Assembly: GCA_023384575.1 (NCBI GenBank)
Contig: JAHDVP010000003.1
Coordinates: 192,591-256,590, forward strand
Source of the DNA: Acidobacteriota bacterium
GTDB taxonomy: Bacteria > Acidobacteriota > Vicinamibacteria > Vicinamibacterales > JAFNAJ01
Length of the DNA: 64,000 nucleotides
Direction: 5' to 3'
This document shows positions 52,126-60,654 of the stretch, piece by piece. Under the pieces are notes generated by a model. The model ran no database searches, was not told the origin of the DNA, and saw only the letters and a program-made list of their open reading frames with translations. Both the position numbers and the translations under genes were made by a program. Each line of letters opens with the position of its first letter. The stretch's first letter is position 1.

Positions 52126-54567
52126 ATGCTCGTGCTTTTCACTCAACCCATGGCTGTCGCCGCCTGTGTAGTCACACTCGGCGCGCTGACCCCGTTCAAC
52201 GCATCGGCCCAGACCCCGCCCGCGCCGGCGGCCAATCGCTTCGGCGTCGTTCACGATCACATCGCCGTCTCACCCGAGGTCCGGGGACGCATCCGCGAGG
52301 CGGGGCTCGGCTGGGTGCACTACATCCTCTACTGGAACCTGGTCAACCCGCGGCAGCCGGCGAGCGAGACCGACGACACGGCCTACGAGTGGGCGGCCGT
52401 GGATGCCGAGATCGATGCGCTGGTGGCGGAGGGCCTGAACGTGTTCGTCCGCGTCACGACCCCGCCGACGTGGACGACGGGGGCGAGCTACCCGAACGAG
52501 GCGATTCTCTACTGCTTCGACGAGAGCGACCCCGGCAACGATGGTACCTACACCAAGACCGAGGCCGACTGTCGGAACGGACAACGTCGCCCCGGCTACC
52601 GCGCCTCACCACCACCCGGCTACGACCGCACGGGCGACTTCCGGCGCTTCGTGCGCACTGCCGTCGAGCGCTATCGAGGCAAGGTGCGAGCCTGGGGCTT
52701 CGGCACCGAGTTCCACGCGAAGTACTTCTGGACCGGCTCGGGGTTCGAGTTCATCGACGAGGTGCTGCGGCCAGGTTACCAGGAGGTCAAGGCCATCGAC
52801 CCGTCGCTGCTCGTCGTCGGCCCGGACGAGGATCACCTGCCGACCCTGCAGTTCGTGTTCGAGCAAGAACAGCGTCAGCTCGCTCAGGGTCGGCTCTTCG
52901 ATGTCATCGCCGTGCACACGCTGGGTCACCAGGGCTGGGACCCACCGACAGCCGGCGACCGGTTCGACACCCTCCTGCGCCCGTTGATCGAACAGTACGG
53001 ACTCGGCCGGCCTATCTGGCTGACCGAGCTCGGCGAGCGGTACGACGAGCAGATCAGCCCCGACCACGAGGGCGACCAGGCCTCCTGGTATGCCGGAATG
53101 CTCGACGTGATCCGCGCGCGGCCCTGGCTCGACAAGGTGTTCTTCTATCGGCTGCGCCAGGACAACGCGAACGATTTCGGTCTCGTCCGGGGTGACAACA
53201 CGACGCGTCCCGCGTACGACTACGTCAAGTCGTTCGTGTCGCTCATCGCCGACCCGCGCTTCTACTACCTGGCCGAAGGCGCGACGAACCCGGCGTTCTG
53301 GGACCTCGACGTGCTCATCGCCAACCCGAACGCCGAGCCAGCGCCCGTCAAGGTGACATTCCTCACCGACGCCGGCGACGTGCTGGTGCATCCCATCGTC
53401 ATGGCCGCCACCTCGCGCGTGAAGCTCGAGGTGGGGTCGTTCTTCGGCTCGACGCCGTTGTCGGTGTCGACCATCGTCGAGTCGGCCATGGGGCTGCCCC
53501 TCGTCGTCGAGCGGACGATGAGCTGGGACACGAGCGGGTACGCCGGGCACACCGGCACCGCCGTCGAGGCGCCATCGACGACGTGGTATTTCGCCGAGGG
53601 GTCGCAGGGCTTCTTCGACACGTTCCTGCTGCTCTCGAACAGCGACATCGTGCCCGCGACCGTGGAGGTCAGGTTCCTCAGGCAGGGGCTGCCGCCGGTG
53701 ACCGATGTGGTCACGGTCGACCCGAACAGCCGGAGAACCGTCTGGGCCGGAGACTACGCCGAACTGGTGGATCAGTCGTTCGCCATCGTCGTGAACGCCG
53801 ACCGGCCGATCATCGCCGAGCGGGCCATGTACTTCGGGGTGTTGCCGTTCTGGAAGGGCGGGCACGAGTCGGCCGGCGTGCCCGCGCTCTCGACGGAGTG
53901 GTTCCTCGCGGAAGGCGCGACGGGGCCGTTCTTCGACGCGTGGATCCTCATGGGTAACCCGAACGACGCGGATGCCGAGGTCACCGTCGACTACCTCCTG
54001 GCGGGCCAGCCGGGCTACTCGCGGACGTTCACGCTGCCGGGCAACGAACGCGCGACGATCCTGATCGACAACGAGACGTTCGACGGCGTGCCGGGCACGC
54101 CGCTTGCGGACGTCGCCGTGTCGACGCGCGTCACCTCGACCGAGCCCATCGTCGTCGAGCGCGCCATGTACTGGCCGGCCGTGTGGAGCGAGGCGCACAA
54201 CAGCTTCGGCGTGACGGCGACGGCGCTCAAGTGGGGGCTGGCGGAGGGACGGCTGGACGGGCCGCGCGGCTACGAGACCTACATCCTCGTGGTAAACCCC
54301 GACCCCGTCGAGAATGCACCGCTGCGGGTCACGTACCTGCTCGCCGACGGCACCACGGTGGTCGACGAGACGCACGTCGTACCGGCCGGACAGCGACACA
54401 ATGTCTTCCCGGCCGCGGCGCCCGAGCTGCGCGGACGTGAATTCGGCACGGTGATCGAATCGGTGAGCGGCGTGGGCATCGTCGTCGAGCGCGCGATGTA
54501 CTGGAACCACGCCGTGTTCGGCACCTGGGCGGCCGGCACGAACGCGACCGGCACACCCCTGCCATGA
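52126..54567 (+). CDS. Secreted clan-A-like glycoside hydrolase with four C-terminal repeats
   Basis: An 813-residue exported protein. After a signal peptide (cleavage near ASAQ) residues 37 to about 375 form a probable TIM barrel of the GH5/GH39 type, with candidate acid/base Glu195 (FGTEFHAKYFW) and nucleophile Glu301 (IWLTELGERYD). Four repeats of about 105-112 residues follow, starting near 380, 485, 590 and 701. Each opens with a form of W-x-LAEG-x (FYYLAEGATN, WYFAEGSQG, WFLAEGATG, WGLAEGRLD), and each ends close to VVERAMYW or a variant. The repeats look like surface-adhesion or polymer-binding modules. The enzyme may trim the polysaccharide made here. ATGA overlap with the next gene. 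Confidence 0.82.
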   Translation: MLVLFTQPMAVAACVVTLGALTPFNASAQTPPAPAANRFGVVHDHIAVSPEVRGRIREAGLGWVHYILYWNLVNPRQPASETDDTAYEWAAVDAEIDALVAEGLNVFVRVTTPPTWTTGASYPNEAILYCFDESDPGNDGTYTKTEADCRNGQRRPGYRASPPPGYDRTGDFRRFVRTAVERYRGKVRAWGFGTEFHAKYFWTGSGFEFIDEVLRPGYQEVKAIDPSLLVVGPDEDHLPTLQFVFEQEQRQLAQGRLFDVIAVHTLGHQGWDPPTAGDRFDTLLRPLIEQYGLGRPIWLTELGERYDEQISPDHEGDQASWYAGMLDVIRARPWLDKVFFYRLRQDNANDFGLVRGDNTTRPAYDYVKSFVSLIADPRFYYLAEGATNPAFWDLDVLIANPNAEPAPVKVTFLTDAGDVLVHPIVMAATSRVKLEVGSFFGSTPLSVSTIVESAMGLPLVVERTMSWDTSGYAGHTGTAVEAPSTTWYFAEGSQGFFDTFLLLSNSDIVPATVEVRFLRQGLPPVTDVVTVDPNSRRTVWAGDYAELVDQSFAIVVNADRPIIAERAMYFGVLPFWKGGHESAGVPALSTEWFLAEGATGPFFDAWILMGNPNDADAEVTVDYLLAGQPGYSRTFTLPGNERATILIDNETFDGVPGTPLADVAVSTRVTSTEPIVVERAMYWPAVWSEAHNSFGVTATALKWGLAEGRLDGPRGYETYILVVNPDPVENAPLRVTYLLADGTTVVDETHVVPAGQRHNVFPAAAPELRGREFGTVIESVSGVGIVVERAMYWNHAVFGTWAAGTNATGTPLP

Positions 54568-56468
54568 CCGTCGGCCAGGCAGACGGGCCGGCCCGACTCG
54601 CCTGGCTCGCCGTCGGGCTGATCGTCTCCGCGGGCGCCTGGCTCAGGCTGTCGCACCTGGACGTCACGGGGCTGTGGCTCGACGAGATCCTCGGCGTGCA
54701 GTTCGTGGGCCCCGAGCACGGACCGCTCTACTACCAGGCCATCAGGATCGGACAGGCGCTCGGCGGGAGCGAGACGGCCTTCCGCCTGCCCTTCGCACTC
54801 GCGGGGTCGGCCACGGTGGTCGTCGTGGCGCTCGCGGCGTGGCGCGTCGCCGGCGCGCCTGCCGCCACCGTGGCCGCAGCGCTCGTGGCCTTCTCGCCCA
54901 TCCACCACTACTACGCGCGCGAGGCACGGCCCTATGCGCTGCTCGTGCTGTGGAGCGCGCTCGGGCTCTGGGCCGTCGCCCGCCTCATCGAAGGCCGCCG
55001 CACGCTGTCGTCGCACGCCCTCGTTCTCGTCGCGATTGGCCTGCTGGTTGCGACCTCGTCAAACGGCGTCTTCCACGCGATGGCCCTGCTGGCGGCATAC
55101 GGTCTGGCTGTGGCCGGCGCGGCGCCGGAAGACCGAAGGCGGCACGTCGGCGCATGGCTTGGCGGCGCGATCGTTGGCGCCATCGTGTTCCTGACACTGT
55201 ACGGGGGAATGCTCGGGCCTTCGACCGGGCACCGATGGCTGCCCGACCGGCCGCTGCTCGTGGCGCTCGCCGCAGCGCTCGTCGAGTCGCACTCCGAGCA
55301 GGGAGTCCCGCCGGCGACCTGGATGCTCCCGGTCGCCGGGGCCCTGACCCTCGTGGGCACCGTCGGGCTCGCGAGACGGTTCGGCACGGCGGGAGCGGCA
55401 CTGCTCGCGGCGGCGCTCGTCGGGTTCTTCGTGCCGGTTGTCGTCCTCGAAACGCGTGGGCACTGGATCAACGCCCGCTACGTCCTGCCGGCGCTCGTAC
55501 CGTGGCTCCTGCTGATCGCCTCGGGATTGGCGACCGTGACGAGCCTCCTGGCACGCGTGACGCCGGGGCTGAAGCTCTGGCGCGACCACATCGCGGCCGC
55601 GTTGGCCCTCGTGGCGGGCCTCGGGCTCTGGCTCGCGCAGAGCGACGCGCTGTCGCGCAGCCTCACGGGCCGGGCCGACTGGCGACACATCGCCGGCATC
55701 GTCGCAGAGCGCGCGCACCCCGGTGATTTCGTGCTGGCGACCAACGACTGGACCGCCATCTGCCTCGGCTACTACCTGCCCCGGGCCGGTGCATCGGTGC
55801 GTCTCGAGAACGCGAGTGAATCCGTGCCCGAAGCGACCGAGCGGCTGGCGCGTCGGTCGCTCGCGTGGGTGGTGTCGGGTGGTCACCACACCGACGATGC
55901 CATCCGCCGCTGGGCTGCGCCACTCCCCCTCGTCTGGAGCCATCCGATCGAGGCCGTCCGCGTGTGGTTCCACCCCGATCGCGCAACGTACCTGACGAAC
56001 CGCACGACGGCCGATGAAGCGGCCGCGCTCGCCTCGTCGCTGTGGATCGAGCGAGGCGGACGAATCGTCCTCGACGAGCGGGCCGAACCGTGGCTGATCG
56101 ACGGATGGCACGCGGCGGAGCGCGACCCCGACGGCGTGCCCTTCCGGTGGGTCGACGGGCATCGGGCGCGCCTCGCCATCCCGGCCAGGCAGCCGGCGCC
56201 GACCGGCCTCACCGCGACCCTCATGCCGTTTGGTCCCGTGCAGCCGGGGCAGCGGGTGAGCTGGCGGCTGAACGACGTGCCGATTGGGGAATTCGACGTG
56301 ACCGGCGGGTGGCAGACCCAGCCGATGGACCTGTCGGCGGTGGCGTGGCGCGACGGCGTCAACCTGCTCGAGATGACGCTGACGGCCGCCGCGAGTCCGG
56401 CCTCGCTCGGCCTGAGCGACGATCCGCGAGTGCTCGGCGCCGCCGTGCGCACGATCGCCTTCGAGTGA
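54564..56468 (+). CDS. GT-C family glycosyltransferase (ArnT/PMT-like)
   Basis: A 634-residue membrane protein with about ten helices. The first periplasmic loop has the catalytic acidic pair in TGLWLDEILGVQFVG and the following GPLYYQAIRIGQ. A later block, FSPIHHYYAREARPYALLVL, is a family hallmark. The C-terminal 250 residues are soluble and beta-rich, probably in the periplasm, and may bind the acceptor. Such enzymes take a sugar from polyprenyl phosphate. The gene overlaps the hydrolase stop. Confidence 0.82.
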   Translation: MTVGQADGPARLAWLAVGLIVSAGAWLRLSHLDVTGLWLDEILGVQFVGPEHGPLYYQAIRIGQALGGSETAFRLPFALAGSATVVVVALAAWRVAGAPAATVAAALVAFSPIHHYYAREARPYALLVLWSALGLWAVARLIEGRRTLSSHALVLVAIGLLVATSSNGVFHAMALLAAYGLAVAGAAPEDRRRHVGAWLGGAIVGAIVFLTLYGGMLGPSTGHRWLPDRPLLVALAAALVESHSEQGVPPATWMLPVAGALTLVGTVGLARRFGTAGAALLAAALVGFFVPVVVLETRGHWINARYVLPALVPWLLLIASGLATVTSLLARVTPGLKLWRDHIAAALALVAGLGLWLAQSDALSRSLTGRADWRHIAGIVAERAHPGDFVLATNDWTAICLGYYLPRAGASVRLENASESVPEATERLARRSLAWVVSGGHHTDDAIRRWAAPLPLVWSHPIEAVRVWFHPDRATYLTNRTTADEAAALASSLWIERGGRIVLDERAEPWLIDGWHAAERDPDGVPFRWVDGHRARLAIPARQPAPTGLTATLMPFGPVQPGQRVSWRLNDVPIGEFDVTGGWQTQPMDLSAVAWRDGVNLLEMTLTAAASPASLGLSDDPRVLGAAVRTIAFE

Positions 56469-56499
56469 GGTGACCGCTCGCGGCCGGCTGGCCGGCGCA

Positions 56500-56505
56500 T
56501 ACAAT
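56500..56505 (+). promoter_or_regulatory. -10 box with GTG start at about +1
   Basis: TACAAT lies eight bases before the GTG at 56513, placing that codon near the transcription start. A second in-frame GTG at 56507 would lie too close to the box to be in the transcript. No convincing -35 box is present. Confidence 0.4.
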
Positions 56506-56512
56506 CGTGACC

Positions 56513-57463
56513 GTGCCTCTCGTGTCGGTCGGCCTCGTGACCTGGAACTCCGCCGCCTTCGTCGATCGCTGCCTCGACGCCGTGGCCGCGCAGACGCACC
56601 AGCCGCTCGAGCTGCTCGTCGCCGACAACGCGTCGACCGACGGCACGCGCGCGCGGCTCGCGACACGCGTTCCGCGAGGCGACCAGCTGCTCTTCGACGC
56701 CAACACCGGCTACTCGGCCGCGCACAACCGGCTCATCGACCGGAGCCGTGGCGAGTACTACCTCGCGCTCAATCCTGACGTGGTGCTCGACCCCGGCTTC
56801 ATCGCAACGCTCGTCGCCGCCCTCGAGCGGGACGACCGCGCGGGCGCCGCGTCCGGCAAGCTGCTGCGACTCGAGCCAGCGGGCGTCATCGATTCGGCCG
56901 GCATCGTCATGCTCCGGTCTCAACGTCACCTCGACCGCGGGGCAGACCAGCCGGACCACGGCCAGTACGACGAGCCCGTCGAGGTCTTCGGCGTCTCGGG
57001 TGCCGCGGGGTTCTACCGGCGGACGATGCTCGAGGACGTCCGCATCGACGGCGAGTACTTCGACGAGGACTTCTTCGCGTATCGAGAGGACGCGGATCTC
57101 GCCTGGAGGGCGCGGCTGCGCGGCTGGCAGGCGGTCTACGTGCCGGGCGCGCTCGCCCGGCATGGCCGGCGTGTCACGCCGGAACGCCGCCGTCAGCTCC
57201 CCGCCGCCATCAACCGCGCCTCGGTGCGCAACCGGTTCCTGCTCAGGATCAAGAACCAGACGCCGGCGCACTTCCTGGGATGTCTCGGCCCGACCCTGTG
57301 GCGCGATCTCGTCGTCGTCGGGGGGGTCGTTCTCACCGAGCCGACCTCGCTCGCCGCCTTCATCGACCTCGTGCGGCTGTTGCCCCGCACGCTCGCCAAG
57401 CGCCGCGCGATCATGGCCGGGCGGCGCGCGAGCGATCAGGACATCCTCAGGTGGTTCTCGTGA
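56513..57463 (+). CDS. GT2 glycosyltransferase
   Basis: A GT2 enzyme of 316 residues (318 from the alternative GTG at 56507). It opens VPLVSVGLVTWNSAAFVDRC, with VADNASTDGT, metal motif ALNPDVVLDPGF and DEDFFAYREDADLAWRARL. The pattern is of the rhamnosyl/galactofuranosyl-type GT2. The C-terminal region is hydrophobic in part (LWRDLVVVGGVVL). The start at 56513 is preferred because of the -10 box. GTGA overlap with the following GT4 gene. Confidence 0.87.
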   Translation: MPLVSVGLVTWNSAAFVDRCLDAVAAQTHQPLELLVADNASTDGTRARLATRVPRGDQLLFDANTGYSAAHNRLIDRSRGEYYLALNPDVVLDPGFIATLVAALERDDRAGAASGKLLRLEPAGVIDSAGIVMLRSQRHLDRGADQPDHGQYDEPVEVFGVSGAAGFYRRTMLEDVRIDGEYFDEDFFAYREDADLAWRARLRGWQAVYVPGALARHGRRVTPERRRQLPAAINRASVRNRFLLRIKNQTPAHFLGCLGPTLWRDLVVVGGVVLTEPTSLAAFIDLVRLLPRTLAKRRAIMAGRRASDQDILRWFS

Positions 57464-58575
57464 ACGACGCCAGGCCTCTCCGCATTGTCCTGCTCGGTAC
57501 GCGGGGCATTCCTGGAAATTACGGGGGGTTCGAGACCTTCGCCGAAGAGCTGGGTGCCCGCCTCGTGGCCCGGGGGCACGAGGTCACCGTCTATTGCCGG
57601 TCGCACTACACGTCTCGCCACCTGCGATCGCATCGGGGTGTGCGACTGGTCGTGCTCCCGACGATCAAGCACAAGTATTTCGACACGGTGGTGCACACGG
57701 CGTTGTCGTCGGTCCACGCCCTGCGGGGCCGGTACGACGTGGCGCTGATGTGCAACGCGGCCAACGCCGTCTTCTGCTGGCTGCCGCGCCTCGCCGGCAC
57801 GCCCGTGGCCATCAACGTCGACGGCATCGAGCGAAAGCGCCAGAAGTGGAACGTGCTCGGCCGCGCGTGGTACCTGGTATCGGAGCGGTTGTCGTGCTGG
57901 CTGGCCAACGAGGTCGTGACCGACGCCCGCGTGATCGAGGCGTACTACCGCACGCGCTACGGCCAGGAGACGACGTTCATCCCCTACGGCTGCGAGGTGC
58001 GGCGCGACGCGGCGGCGGCCACGCTCGAGCACTTCGGCCTCGAGCCCGACGGGTACGTGCTCTACGTCAGCCGCCTCGAGCCCGAGAACAACGCGCACGC
58101 CGTCATCGCCGCCTACGAGAAAAGCGAGCTCAGCCAGAAACTGGTGATTGTCGGCGACGCCCCGTATGCCACAGAATACAAGGCAACGCTCAGGCGCGCG
58201 GCGGGCCCCGGCGTGGTGTTCACCGGCGGGGTCTACGGAACCGGCTATCGCGAGCTCCAGTCGCACGCCCTCGCGTACGTGCACGCGACCGAGGTCGGCG
58301 GCACCCACCCGGCGCTCGTCGAGGCCATGGGCTTTGGCAACGCCGTGCTGGTGAACGACGTCCCGGAGAATCGCGAGGTGGCCGGCGACGCGGCCCTGTA
58401 TTTCGAGGCCGCTCGACCCGATACGTTGGCCGAAGTCCTGGAACGGGTGGTGGGCGACCCCGCGCTGCGGCAGCGCTGCCGCGAGCGGGCGCGCGAGCGG
58501 GCGCAGGCGCTGTTCTCGTGGGACAGCGTCGCCGACCGCTACGAGACACTGTTCCGGGCGCTCGCTGGCCCCTGA
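57460..58575 (+). CDS. GT4 glycosyltransferase, DUF1972 (rhamnosyltransferase-like)
   Basis: A 371-residue GT4 enzyme of the group that begins with the DUF1972 domain. It opens RIVLLGTRGIPGNYGGFETF, with DGIERKRQKWNVLGRAWY, VLYVSRLEPENNAHAVI and the C-terminal EVGGTHPALVEAMGFGNAVL that holds the E-x7-E nucleotide-binding pair. Characterised relatives transfer rhamnose, but the donor here is not proven. GTG at 57460 overlaps the previous stop. It lies 13 bases before the phosphoglycosyl transferase. Confidence 0.88.
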   Translation: MNDARPLRIVLLGTRGIPGNYGGFETFAEELGARLVARGHEVTVYCRSHYTSRHLRSHRGVRLVVLPTIKHKYFDTVVHTALSSVHALRGRYDVALMCNAANAVFCWLPRLAGTPVAINVDGIERKRQKWNVLGRAWYLVSERLSCWLANEVVTDARVIEAYYRTRYGQETTFIPYGCEVRRDAAAATLEHFGLEPDGYVLYVSRLEPENNAHAVIAAYEKSELSQKLVIVGDAPYATEYKATLRRAAGPGVVFTGGVYGTGYRELQSHALAYVHATEVGGTHPALVEAMGFGNAVLVNDVPENREVAGDAALYFEAARPDTLAEVLERVVGDPALRQRCRERARERAQALFSWDSVADRYETLFRALAGP

Positions 58576-58588
58576 TGGACGGACGATC

Positions 58589-60010
58589 GTGATTTCCGAA
58601 CGCGCCAGGCTCGTCACCATCTCGTATGTCGTGTCGGATGCCACCGCCACGGCCGGGGCGCTCGTCGCGGCCCACGCCGTGCGATCGGCTCTCGGGCAGG
58701 TCGACAGCCTCTTCGGGCCGGTGTACCCGCTCGATCACTATCTGCCGCTGCTCGCATTCATCCTGCCGCTCTGGCTGCTGGCCTTCTACGCCTCGGGGCT
58801 TTACGGCCACCGCTCGGCACGCACCATGTCCACCGAGGTGGCCCGCCTGGCCCGCGGGCTGGCCACGGCCGCTGTGCTGCTCGCGTGCGTCATCTTCGTC
58901 GCGAAACTCGATTTCCTCAGTCGCCCGCTCATCGCGGTCTTCGTGCTCGCGTCGGGCCTCTTCGTCGTGGCCGGGCGCAGCTTCGTGCGGGCCGTCGTGC
59001 TCGACACGTCGACCCGCCGGCGCGTGCTGGTGGCCGGAGGACGCGACGAAGCCATCCGGGCTGCCGCCAACGTCGACGCGCACCGCGACTGGGGCCTCGA
59101 GGTCGTCGGGCTGATCTCGGACGGCACGTGGCACGACGTCGGCCGGTCAACGTATCGCCTGCTTGGCACTTACAAGGACATCCCCCGGCTGGTGCTCGAA
59201 GGCGACGTGGTCGACGAGGTCCTCGTCGCGCCTGCCGCAGGCCGCGTCGACGAGCTGACCACCCTCGAACCGGTGTTCCTGCGGCTCGAGGAGCTCGGCA
59301 TCGTGACCCGGCTCGTGGTGAACTTCCTGCCGCAGTCGTTGTCCGAGGTCTCGTTCGACGAATTCGGCGGGATTCCCCTGCTCACCTTCAGCACGGCGCC
59401 GCGCGACGAGTTGCTGCTCTTCATCCGGAGAGTGGTCGACGTCGGCCTCGCCCTCGTGCTGATGGTCGTGCTCCTGCCGCTCTTCCTGGCGATTGCCGCG
59501 GCCATCAAGCTCGGCTCGCCTGGGCCCATCCTCTTCAAGCAGCAGCGATGCGGCCTGCGCGGACGCCCGTTCACGTTCCTCAAGTTCCGGTCGATGCGGC
59601 TCGACGCCGAGGCCCTGAAACCGGCACTCGCGCCGTTCAACGAGATGGACGGCCCGGCGTTCAAGATGACCAACGACCCGCGGGTCACACCGGTCGGCCG
59701 GTTCCTCCGGCGCTCGAGCCTCGACGAGCTGCCCCAGCTCTGGAATATCCTGAAGGGCGACATGAGCTTCGTCGGGCCGCGCCCGGCGGTGCTCGACGAA
59801 GTGCGGCAGTACGAGCCGTGGCAGCGGCGCCGCCTCTCCATGCAGCCGGGGCTGACCTGCCTGTGGCAGGTCAGCGGACGCAACGAGCTGACCTTCGACG
59901 AATGGATGCGCCTCGACCTCGAGTACATCGACAACTGGTCGCTGTGGCTCGACGTGAAGATCGTGCTCAAGACCATCCCGGCGGTCATCCTCGGCCGCGG
60001 GGCCCGGTAG
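58589..60010 (+). CDS. Polyprenyl-phosphate sugar-1-phosphate transferase (WbaP/WcaJ family)
   Basis: A 473-residue initiating enzyme that joins a sugar phosphate to undecaprenyl phosphate, the first step of repeat-unit synthesis. Four N-terminal helices precede a cytoplasmic domain with a Rossmann-like region (RVLVAGGRDEAIRAAANV). From residue 280 the catalytic half has LGSPGPILFKQQRCGLRGRP, TFLKFRSMRLDAE, SLDELPQLWNILKGDMSFVG and PGLTCLWQVSGRNELTFDEW. Start GTG at 58589. It is the last enzyme gene of the coupled run and confirms that the locus builds a lipid-linked polysaccharide. Confidence 0.95.
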   Translation: MISERARLVTISYVVSDATATAGALVAAHAVRSALGQVDSLFGPVYPLDHYLPLLAFILPLWLLAFYASGLYGHRSARTMSTEVARLARGLATAAVLLACVIFVAKLDFLSRPLIAVFVLASGLFVVAGRSFVRAVVLDTSTRRRVLVAGGRDEAIRAAANVDAHRDWGLEVVGLISDGTWHDVGRSTYRLLGTYKDIPRLVLEGDVVDEVLVAPAAGRVDELTTLEPVFLRLEELGIVTRLVVNFLPQSLSEVSFDEFGGIPLLTFSTAPRDELLLFIRRVVDVGLALVLMVVLLPLFLAIAAAIKLGSPGPILFKQQRCGLRGRPFTFLKFRSMRLDAEALKPALAPFNEMDGPAFKMTNDPRVTPVGRFLRRSSLDELPQLWNILKGDMSFVGPRPAVLDEVRQYEPWQRRRLSMQPGLTCLWQVSGRNELTFDEWMRLDLEYIDNWSLWLDVKIVLKTIPAVILGRGAR

Positions 60011-60065
60011 GCGTTCCCGCGCCCCGGCCGGCCCGCTGTCGCGTGCCCTCCTTCCCGGATCTCCT

Positions 60066-60641
60066 ATGACGAGACGCAGGATCTCGCTCATCGTTGGTGC
60101 GGCCCTCGCGCTCGGCCTCGTGTTGCTGCTCGTGCAGATGACCGGGCGCGATGGTCGTCCACCCGTCATCGATCTCATCGCGCTCTTCCCCGACGCCGAG
60201 AAGCGCACGACCCTCGACAGCCTCACCGAGGCCTTCGCCGTGGTCGACGTCTCGCTCGAGGGCCACCGGAGGCGCGCGATCTTCGCGCACCCGACCTCGC
60301 GCATCACCTGGGCGGTCGACGTGCCGCCGAACGCGGTGCTCAGAACGGACGCCGGCATGCGCATGGAGTCGTGGGTCGGCGAGGGCGATGGCGCGACGTT
60401 CCGCGTGGGTGTCGGCGACGGCACGACCTACCGCGAGTACTTCGAGCGCATCCTCGATCCGTACCACCGGCCCGAAGACCGCGGGTGGATCCCCATCGAG
60501 GTCGACCTCGCCCCCTATGCCGGCCGCAGGGTCACCATCGTCTTCAACACTGGCCCGGGACCCTGGGACAACGCCGTCCGCGACGCCGCCGTCTGGGGCG
60601 CTCCCCGCATCGAGCAACGGCCGGCCGCCGACACCCCGTAG
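60066..60641 (+). CDS. Membrane-anchored periplasmic protein, function unknown
   Basis: A 191-residue protein with one N-terminal membrane segment (ISLIVGAALALGLVLLLVQM). A soluble domain with a beta-sandwich look (for example ITWAVDVPPNAVLRTDAGMR, WIPIEVDLAPYAGRRVTIVF) ends in VWGAPRI. This resembles carbohydrate-binding or glycan-processing accessory folds, but I do not recognise the family. It lies 55 bases after the initiating transferase and 13 before the next membrane protein, so the two may act as a pair. Confidence 0.65.
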   Translation: MTRRRISLIVGAALALGLVLLLVQMTGRDGRPPVIDLIALFPDAEKRTTLDSLTEAFAVVDVSLEGHRRRAIFAHPTSRITWAVDVPPNAVLRTDAGMRMESWVGEGDGATFRVGVGDGTTYREYFERILDPYHRPEDRGWIPIEVDLAPYAGRRVTIVFNTGPGPWDNAVRDAAVWGAPRIEQRPAADTP

Positions 60642-60654
60642 GAAGCCCGCACCC

